Below, piece after piece: positions 36,801-45,700 of a DNA stretch of 64,000 nucleotides. Position 1 is the first letter of the stretch; each line of letters starts with the position of its first letter. A program made the translations under genes and the position numbers. Source of the DNA: a virus; IMG/VR virus record IMGVR_UViG_3300030329_004520, positions 18,544-82,543 of that record; one strand, 5' to 3'. Under the pieces are notes generated by a model. It ran no database searches. It worked only from the letters and a program-made list of their open reading frames with translations, and had not been told where the DNA came from.

Positions 36801-39708
36801 AACAAATGTTCCCGGTGATAAATTTACCGTAGCCGGAAACATAAGTTCAAGTGGTGTTGGAATATTCAGTAGTTTAGATATATCTGGTAATATAGATGTC
36901 GATGGAACAACTAATTTAGATGTAGTTGACATAGACGGAAATGTAGATGTAGCTGGAACACTTACTTTAAATAATACGACAACAACAACAGATTATATTT
37001 CATCACCATTTTATCAAAGTGGTTTCGCGGGAACAGGTTGGAGAATAGAATCAGGCTCTGAAGCAACTTCTTTGACCGTTGATGATTTAACCGTTCGTGG
37101 TAATATGAGTGTCTATGAATTACTAATACATCAAATAAGAGCTACTAATGGTAATTTATTTATTTCAAATACAGGTAAAATAATATCGGCCAGTATAACA
37201 AATACCAGTGAACAAGAATTTAAATTATTTTTTGATACAGGTTCAGGGTATGGTCATTCATTTAGACCAGGAGATTTAATACGAGCACAAAGATGGCAAC
37301 CAGATGCTAATGGTTCAGGCTCTCAAGTTTATAAATCAGATTTAGCTATTATATCTGTTACTGATACTACTTCATCTATAGCTAGACTTACTGGTTCAAT
37401 GGATGCAGGTTCAACAGATATACCACAAGCAGGTTATGAATATGTAAGAATAGGAAACTATACTACTTCAAGTAGACAAGGTTCAATTTATATGACAGCT
37501 GATGATGGTAATGCACCATTCATTGATGTAGTTGATGATGTTACTAAACATTCAGAATTTGGTTCAAAAGTTAAAACAAGAATTGGTAGATTATCAGGTA
37601 TTACTTCTACTACTTTCCCAAGTATAGGTACAGGACTTGATGAATATGGTTTTTATGCATCTGGTTCAGCTTTCTTAGAAGGTGGTATCAATGCCACAAA
37701 GGGAAGTATTGGTAATTGGTATATAGGAACAAGTGTAATATCAAGTTCTAATATAACACTTGATTCTACTAATCAAAAAATAACTATACAAAATACAACT
37801 TTTGGAAATGCCGGTGTTCAATTAGAATATGCAGGTAGTAAAGGTAAATTTTCTGCCGGTGATGGTTCAAATAAATTTATAAAATTTGATGGTACAAGAG
37901 CTACAATTAAATCAGATAATTTTGAACTTGATAGTAGTGGTAATATTACAGCCTCAGATGCATTACTAAGTGGTAAATTAACTTCAACAGAAGGTGCCAT
38001 AGGTGGTTTTACAATAAATGATACAAGTTTATCAAGTACTAATTTTACTTTATCAGCGTCATCTGTCGCGGAAGAATTATTTATTTCACATTCTTCATTT
38101 AAAGTTAAAAATACAGGACAGATAACTGCTTCAGCTTTATTCTTGACTGGTTCTGGTGGTTCAAATTATTTACAATATAAAAATGGTACATTGACCGTTC
38201 GTGGTGATGTAGCAGCTACAACAATCTCAACACCAAGTGCTTCAATTAATGCAGATGGTTATTTATCAGCTACATCTGGTTCAATCGCTGATTGGATAAT
38301 TGATGGTACTAATGGTACATTAACAGGTGGTAACATTGTATTAGATTCTAATTCTGATAATGGAATAATTGCAGTCGGTAGTGGTGTATCTAAAACAGCA
38401 GGAGATGGTGTCTATATAGACGGAAATGGAAACTTTAGAGTTGGTGACTTTGATGGTGATAGAATACATTTTGATGGAAGTAGTCTTAATATAACATCTT
38501 CTAAAGTAGACATAAGTGGTAGTAAAGTAATATTAGGTGCACCGAGATTTTTACTCGGTGATAATACAAATTATATTAGTGGGTCAAATGGAAATTTAAA
38601 AATAGTAACAGGTGATGCTACATTAAGTGGTTCATCTGTTGATATATTAACAAACAATTTTTATTTTGGTGGTGAAACAAATTATATTAGTGGGTCTTCT
38701 GATGGTATAAAATTAGTAGCTACTAATACTACTTTAAGTGGTTCTAGTGTTGATATTAAAACACCAAAGTTTTTATTCGGAACACCAAGTGGAGAATTTG
38801 CTCAATTTATAAGTGGTGCTAATGGTAATATAGAAATTTCTTCATCTAAATTCCATCTTCAAAATGATGGTGATTTAGTTATGAAAAATATGACGGCATC
38901 AAATGCTAATATACAAGGTATACTTAGTTCAAGTCAAGGTGATATAGGTGGGTTTAAAATTGGTTTAACTTCAATCGAATCAAATCAAGGAACTTTAAAA
39001 CTAAAATCAAATGGTCAAATAACAGCCTCTGCAGTATCAATGTCAGGAACAATTGTAACAGATGATATAGATGCTACAGGTGGAACGATAGGTGGATTTA
39101 CACTTAATACCACATCGATAAGTGCAAGCAATTTATTTATGAAATCATCAGGACAAATAACAGGTTCAGATGTATTATTTGATGGTGGTGAAATTGGTGG
39201 ATTTTCAATAAGTAGTAATGAATTAAGTGCGAGTGGATTAATATTAAGAACAGCTCAAAGATTTACAGATGGTCAGATAACTAGTTCTAATGTACTATTT
39301 GACGGTGGTAAAATAGGTGGATTTAATATATCAGATTCTGTACTTAGTATAGATAATATTAAATTATCAAGTGTAGAAAAAGGTTTAGTAATTAGTAGTA
39401 GTCAAGGTACTGGTAAAGTAAAACTTTCTTCTGGAAGTTTATCTGATACGACAGGTACTGCAACTAGTTTAATTAATAACGGGGGATTTGAAGAAGATAC
39501 TGATGGTGATACAGGACAAGATGTTAAGGATTGGGGTGTAAATTCATCTACTATAGCTATAAATAGTACTAATCAATATTTCTTATGGAACTCCGGTTCA
39601 ATAAAAGTGAATGTAACTGCTTCTAATCCAGCTGCTGGAAATAGATGTTTTCAAATATCTGTACAAGCAGAACAAGGTAGTGGAGGCGGAGGTTTAGAGT
39701 CAGAGTAA
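33829..39708 (+). CDS. Giant tail-fibre protein 1
   Basis: The 1959-residue protein starts at TTG 33829 (GGAGA site just upstream). The N-terminal ~330 residues (KRYPPSFDKNKKYPPQYD, then beta domains with VFLESPVGDYF) are unique and probably attach it to the tail. From there it is built of short beta repeats of two kinds, (D/N)ISASG with GIGT-xx-P-xx-LEV units, and IGGF-T-I units ending GQITAS. A distinct ~240-residue module (residues about 1059-1297: RGNMSVYELLIHQIRATNG) is shared with the next protein. It ends in half of a carbohydrate-binding-like fold (NGGFEEDTDGD) and a Gly-rich tail. Confidence 0.8.
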   Translation: MAIKRYPPSFDKNKKYPPQYDLENIDVFLESPVGDYFNISGLPSEIGFGKHAFSLYVTEPLNGLPLKDYGNILIEAKDAAGTLIWSGVTQHSDISGAAVCYIWVKQDPLRTEKNIIDGTGTLTIVGQLSNVPNQYRDVYNLRTTIPLNIRKSFSNLSPLFFQSSSLIQSTLAISEQLEADIDNANFNRSYADITIKNLETYGGQVDSIQISYLESGSLSTLTDNDYTFLTQHTIQTTSASFEDEIDFKISEGLNPTSQSFRVLMPPMANQSGSDFGLDNNKFKFKFEFLNKNNEKAKAVTTNTDLIITSSWIEFAGPATVITGEDNLIAGQMFIGNSVGDGIEVSGQSSAFLRSIGYLGFNSASAGSGSGFMLYSGSVLGANTDEYSNGGIGFEFVQDSSSYMKFGSANNLFDIRAKTFFVGSETTQFISGSSGKVEISSSKFHLKPDGSVTMSGQLAVEAGGTIGGFTISDDALSTDTFILSSSQVLNDPVSFISSSAFKVSAAGKLTASEAYIAGAVITGSTGDFKSIVARGVSIGGSGDTTEGQISTTQVTASVISASSTLLTGELTASSLDVTGTSTFDGAVTFNGDVGAVSSSKIISASRIHGELGATFNGNVIVNGDVKAENYITEEITIITSEGSTRFGDTQDDRHEFTGSLEIHHTGSIGFHLTGSDARVDGNISASGYVAASSLKGISPSGGDLIDIVKASNSQIIVGDSGLNNPLILNGNLCSIQIGPDINESYAGGTPGDNKITFSTQNSYFYGKAMFGGINTDSRVLSDTLTVAGSYSGSGDLKISNGTNTLHYDVSRHAISSSGATLDFMGTDFSFNTNDLFIDQSTSRIGIGTTSPTTTLEVVGDISASGVVYASRFEASGSGTAIDIVDNLDITGALTASAGISASGHIVTTRGIKSKEIDANGDLTLHKLNAGTRNIVFKTDGDSSGDMDAAITLGSSEDLTIRTQNDGGDIEIKTTNFDDAIYIDDSTQRVGIGTNVPGDKFTVAGNISSSGVGIFSSLDISGNIDVDGTTNLDVVDIDGNVDVAGTLTLNNTTTTTDYISSPFYQSGFAGTGWRIESGSEATSLTVDDLTVRGNMSVYELLIHQIRATNGNLFISNTGKIISASITNTSEQEFKLFFDTGSGYGHSFRPGDLIRAQRWQPDANGSGSQVYKSDLAIISVTDTTSSIARLTGSMDAGSTDIPQAGYEYVRIGNYTTSSRQGSIYMTADDGNAPFIDVVDDVTKHSEFGSKVKTRIGRLSGITSTTFPSIGTGLDEYGFYASGSAFLEGGINATKGSIGNWYIGTSVISSSNITLDSTNQKITIQNTTFGNAGVQLEYAGSKGKFSAGDGSNKFIKFDGTRATIKSDNFELDSSGNITASDALLSGKLTSTEGAIGGFTINDTSLSSTNFTLSASSVAEELFISHSSFKVKNTGQITASALFLTGSGGSNYLQYKNGTLTVRGDVAATTISTPSASINADGYLSATSGSIADWIIDGTNGTLTGGNIVLDSNSDNGIIAVGSGVSKTAGDGVYIDGNGNFRVGDFDGDRIHFDGSSLNITSSKVDISGSKVILGAPRFLLGDNTNYISGSNGNLKIVTGDATLSGSSVDILTNNFYFGGETNYISGSSDGIKLVATNTTLSGSSVDIKTPKFLFGTPSGEFAQFISGANGNIEISSSKFHLQNDGDLVMKNMTASNANIQGILSSSQGDIGGFKIGLTSIESNQGTLKLKSNGQITASAVSMSGTIVTDDIDATGGTIGGFTLNTTSISASNLFMKSSGQITGSDVLFDGGEIGGFSISSNELSASGLILRTAQRFTDGQITSSNVLFDGGKIGGFNISDSVLSIDNIKLSSVEKGLVISSSQGTGKVKLSSGSLSDTTGTATSLINNGGFEEDTDGDTGQDVKDWGVNSSTIAINSTNQYFLWNSGSIKVNVTASNPAAGNRCFQISVQAEQGSGGGGLESE
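39034..39080. repeat. 47-bp exact direct repeat, copy 1
   Basis: This 47-bp stretch in fibre gene 1 is repeated without mismatch at 46973-47019 in fibre gene 2. It encodes VSMSGTIVTDDIDAT. The identity of third codon positions shows a recent copy or ongoing gene conversion. Confidence 0.8.
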
Positions 39709-39760
39709 AAATAATGAAAAATAACAAAAAATATATATATATATCTAATAGAGAGATTTA

Positions 39761-42700
39761 ATGTCAACAAAAGTAAATATAAGTACTCTTCAATTTGAAT
39801 TATCACAATCAGTTACCGCTAGTGGTGAAACGAAATTTACTACGGGTGAAACGGTTGAGGTTAGTTTTCTTACAAAAGGTTCTTCTCAGAATGGTGCCTT
39901 TACGAATCAAAATTTAGATTTATTCTATGCAGCAGATAAAGAATCACCTTCTTGGACAAGATTTACTAATTATCCGAAAGCATTTTATTCACCATCTACT
40001 ACAAATTATGTTACAAGAAGTTTTGTAGCGGGTGTTCCTACACCTATAGAAGCTGTTAAAATGGTAATAACAGGTTCAGTACATTCAACAGCTTCATATA
40101 ATGTATCATTATCAGATGATGGTAATTATCCTGAAGTCAAATTAAATTATGATAATATAGCTGTAAAAATACATACACCTAAAACAGAAATAACTGATGA
40201 GGGAGTTCTAATTTGGAATTCACCTAACAAGTATATCAAAGCAGATTCAGATGGTATTGAAATTAAAGGTGGAGCAGCTGAAGTAGAAACTTTGATAGCG
40301 GACACTATCCAAGTATATGGTGATGTTACTGCATTTGGTCAAATGGTAACAACTAATCTAGAACCATACACAGATAATCCAACTAACATAGGAACTACAT
40401 CTACTCCAGGAGCAGCGGCCGAAACAAAATATGCCAAAGGAGACCATCAACACGATTTACCATTTTCAATTTTAAATTCAGTTGCACAAGAAGGAGAGTT
40501 TACAAATATAAGTGGTTCAGTATATTCAACCGGTTCATTTGGTAGAGTACAATTACCTGATAGTGGAAAAATAACTTTAGGAACAGGTAGAGATTTACAA
40601 ATATATCATAATGGAACTAATTCATACATTCACGACGCTGGTTATGGTAATTTAAAAATATTAGCTTCAAATCTAGACATACAAGACAAAGATGGAGCTA
40701 ATTATATAACAGCTGTTGATAACTCTGGTGTTACGATATATCACAATGGTAATCAAAAATTTCAAACTCAAGTCGGTGGTGTAGAAATTCAAGGACATAT
40801 AACTGCAAGTAATTTAGCTGCTGGTAATAATATAAGTGCGAGTGGAACAATAGTTGGTTCAAATTTAAGTGGAACAAATACAGGTGATGTTACATTAGCT
40901 GGTACAAGAGATTATATAACAATCAGTAATCAAGTGATTACACGAAATGAAATTGATATAATGGATGATACAAATTTATCTGTTTCAGATACAAGTGGTC
41001 AGACTGGTATTAATATGACATTTACTAGTGATAACATTTCAGGTGTTGTATCGGGTTTGACTACAACTTCTGATGTTCAATTCGCTAGTGTTACTGCCTC
41101 TAATATAACTAGTTCGAAAACGGGTTCAATAAGTCATATTGATGTAGATAAAATTTTAATTGGTGGTGCCCCCGTTTCAGATTCTGTAGTAAATATTAGA
41201 CAAAATGCAGCTGTACCAATTACAAGTGATAGACAAGATAATGGAGACCACATTGTTTTAAAAAGAAGTGGAACAACAAGAGGAACTATACACACATCAG
41301 CAGCTTCAGGTCACGAATTTGAATTATATAGTGTAGGAGATTTAATTTTAAACAAAACAGATGGTGACAATGTTGGTATTGGAAAACTATCTCCAACAAA
41401 AAAATTAGAAGTAGAAGGTGACATAAGTGCTAGTACAACAATATATGCTAACACATTTGATGGAAAAGATGTCACTACTACATTAGCCGACAAAGTTATT
41501 GACAGACTAACAGCCGGTAAAATAGTAAATGATAGATTAGCTAATAGTACAATAACAATAGCGGGTTCATCAACAGCTTTAGGTACAAGTATATCAGCTA
41601 ATACAATAGCAGGTCAAATAGGTAATGACCAAATAAGTGGTGACCAAATAAATGGTGGAACAATCGATTCAACTACAATTACACATTTATCATCTTCCAA
41701 TATTACAGCCAGTGCAAACATAAGTGCAAGTGGTGATATTTTATCTGATGGTACTGGTTCATTTAAATATATAGAAGTTGTTGGAGATATATCAGCTAGT
41801 GGAACAATAACAGCAGATAACTTTGTTTCGACTGGAGCAGATGATATAATTGATTTCGGTGATAGTCTTTCTATAACAGGTAATATATCTGCTAGTGGTG
41901 ATATAAGTGGAAGTGGAACTGGTTCATTTGGACATCTAATTGTTAAAACAGATTCTGCTGGAAGTTCAGGTTCATCTCTTTCTGTTGCCGTAGGCGGAGC
42001 TGCTAATAATACATTGACGATAAAAGATGTAGATACTAAAATAGGACATCCAAATATATCTTCAACTGGAACTTTATTCTTACAAGGAGGTGGTGGTGCC
42101 ACACAAATTGGTGGAGACTTATTACCAACAGCTACTCGTGATGGTGATGATTTAGGTTCTTTAACTAGAGAATTTTCAAAATTATATGTTGTATCATCAT
42201 CAGTAAGTCGTTCATTAGTAAATGAAAATTTAGAAGTAGGTCAAACAGGTTCATTCGGAAGAATCGGTATCGGAACATCAAATCCAATAGCACCATTAAA
42301 TATAGCTCATGCATCTAATACTAGTGGCACTACTACTGGAACGACACTTCTAAGTCTTACACATTATGTCGGTTCAGGTTCAGCAGCTGAAGAAGAAGCT
42401 GATTCATCTGGTGATTTAAGAGCTCAAAAAACATTTATAGATTTTAATTTAAAAGACGGAAATTCAAACTCTACACCACAAGTTAGGGTAGGAGCAGAAG
42501 TTGGAATCGATGATATGAATGCTAGTAATCTAGGAGAAGAGGGTGCGGGAGCATTTGTAGTTTATACAAATTCAGGTTCAAGTACTAATAACGATACAAC
42601 TTATTTACTAGAAAGAATGAGAGTTAATCATATTGGTAATGTTGGTATTGGAACATCAAGTCCAACAGAAACATTGCATGTTGAAGGTTCAAAAGTTAGA

Positions 42701-45700
42701 GTTAAAATGGGTTCTGATTCTCTTGATATGCAACCATTAGCTTCAGAGTTTGCAGACCATCCATATTTTGAAATAAAAGATTTTTCTGGTTCTCGCGCCG
42801 CATATTTTGGTGGAGGTGTTAGCGGTTCTTATACACATCTTTATACAGCACAGGGAACTAATTTAGTATTAGCATCTGCTGGAGCAAATGTTGGTATTGG
42901 AACAATAGCACCAACAAAAGCATTACAGGTAAATGGTGACATAAGTGCAAGTGGTGATTTATATGTTACAGATATACAATTTACAGGAACTACAAATTAT
43001 ATTAAAGATAAAGATGGTGATAATAGAATTTCATTAACAAGTGGTGGTGATACAATATTTTATGACCACGATGGAACTGCAGCATTTTATATTGATACTA
43101 CATCACCTCGTGTTGGTGTCGGAACAGCGACTCCTGATAAAGAATTACAAGTAGCTGGTGAAATATCATCAAGTGGTGATGTATATGTAGGTGGTAATCA
43201 TTTAAGATTTACAGGAACTAACAATCACATCGATGCATCAACAGCAGGAACTATAAAGATAACATCACAAGGTACTGAAACAGCTACATTTACTGGAACA
43301 GCATCTACTTTAAGAAATCCGAATATAACAGATACAATTTCTTTATCTGGAACACAAATAGTTGATGCATCAAGAAATTTAAATAATATAAATAATATAA
43401 CAGCGACAGGAAACATAAGTGCAAGTAATAAAAGTGGAGTTCATACACTTGGTGGAAATGTCGGTATCGGAGTAACAGACCCAGACAGACCTTTAGAAGT
43501 TGTATCAGGTAATGACAATATAGCTAAATTTTATTCAACTGATGATATAGCTATTGTAGAAGTAAGAGATAATGATACCACTACACATATTGTTGCAAAA
43601 GATAGTTATATGTCTTTAGGAGGAACTGGAGGACTTAACGCAAATAATTTAAATATAAATACATCTGATGGTAAAGTTGGTATCGGAACAACAAGTCCAG
43701 ATAATCTATTACATCTTCGCGAAGCTGGCAATAGTAATGCACAACTTTACATATATGCTACAGGTTCTGCTGGTAATGAAAATGCAGCAGGTATTAAATT
43801 TAATGCATCAAATAACTATTCACAAGTAGGATTTATAAAAATTGATGATAATGGTTTCCAATTTGGAACAACTGATAACGAAGATATTAAATTTTTTACA
43901 GATGATAATGTAGAATCACTTAGATTAAAACACGCTTCTAATCAATCTGCAGATGTACACTTTCACCCAGCTTCTGTGACTTTGTTTGTTTCACAAAGTG
44001 GAGCTGTTGGTATCAACACAACATCTCCTGGTAATTCATTACCAATTGGTTTTAATTCATCAACTCCAAAATTATTAGAGATTAAATCTGAAACAACTTC
44101 AGTTGATAGTGGTCTTCTCTTACGAAGAAGTGATAACGCTACTGGTTTAGATTTATGGTCTGATAGTCACAATGGTAAAGTGTTTATTGATAGTCTTCAT
44201 AACGATGACGCTTCAGAAATGCACTTCAGAACAAGAACTTATAGTAGTGGAGATGCTGATAGTGCTATAACTATACTTGGTAGTGGAAATGTCGGTATCG
44301 GAGATACAGGTCCAGCTGAAAAATTAGTTGTTGATGGTAAAATACTTACAGATGATTCTGTTATGACACCAAAAGTTCAAGCAGCTGGCTCAACTGGATT
44401 ATATTTAACTGATGATAGTGGTACAACGACAAGTGGTATTTTTGTACAAGATGGTGGTAATGTTGGTATCAACATAATAACTCCGAGTGAAAAATTAGAT
44501 GTTAATGGAAACATAAAAACACACGGAAATATTTCATCACCAACTTTTGAAAGTGGGTTCGCTGGTAGTGGATTTAGAATCACATCTGGTTCAGATGGAA
44601 AAACATCTTTTGCAGTTGATGATTTAACCGTTAGAGGTTCAATGTCAGTATTTGAATTATTGATTCACCAAATTAGAGCAACAAATGGTTCTCTATTCGT
44701 TTCTAATACTGGTAAATTAAATTCAGCTAGTTTAGATGATGGTGATAAAAAATATACTTTATTTTTTGATACTGGAAGTCAATATGGTCATTCATTTGTA
44801 GTTGGTGATTTAATCAGAGCTCAAAGATTTAAACCTGATGCTAATGGTTCAGGTTCTCAAATTTTTAAATCAGACTTGCATGTTATTTCTACTAATACAA
44901 CACAATCATTAGTAGCTGTATTATCAGGTTCAGATACTCCAGAAATAGGATATGATTATGTAAGAATTGGAAATACTTCAAATGCTGATAGACAGGGTTC
45001 TGTTTATTTAACAGCTGATGATGCTAATGCACCATTCATTGATGTTGTTGATAATATAAGTTCTCACTCTCATTGGAATACATCAGGTAGAGTAAAAGTT
45101 AGAATGGGTAAACTAGATGGTATAACAACATCTACTTTTGGTACACTTGATAAATATGGATTCTATGCAAGTGGTAGTGCATATCTTGAAGGTTCAATAA
45201 ATGCAACATCTGGTAAGATAGCTGAATTTTCAATAGATAGTTCTTCAATATCAAGTTCAAATGATAATTTAAAATTATTTAGTGATGGTGTAATATCAGG
45301 TTCAGATGTATTTTTTGATGGTGGACAAGTCGGTGGATTCACAATAGATACAAGTGAAATAAAATCAAATAATGCAAGTGGAGAGACAGGACTAAGATTA
45401 AAAGCAGGCGGACAGATAACTGGTTCAAATGTGTTAATTGGAGGTGATTCAGAAATAGCTGGTTGGAATGTAACTGATAATAGTCTTTCAAAAGGTAGTG
45501 TTACAATAGCTTCATCAACACAATTAATTAGATTGGGTGGAGTTACAGATTTCACAAACGATGATAGTGCTAAAAAAGGTATCCTTATGGGATTGGATAG
45601 TTCTGATTATGAATTTTTTGTTGGACAAGAGGACACTCAATTTATGCATTGGGATGGTACTCAACTTAGAATATCATCTTCTAACTTTAGTTTAGAAAAT

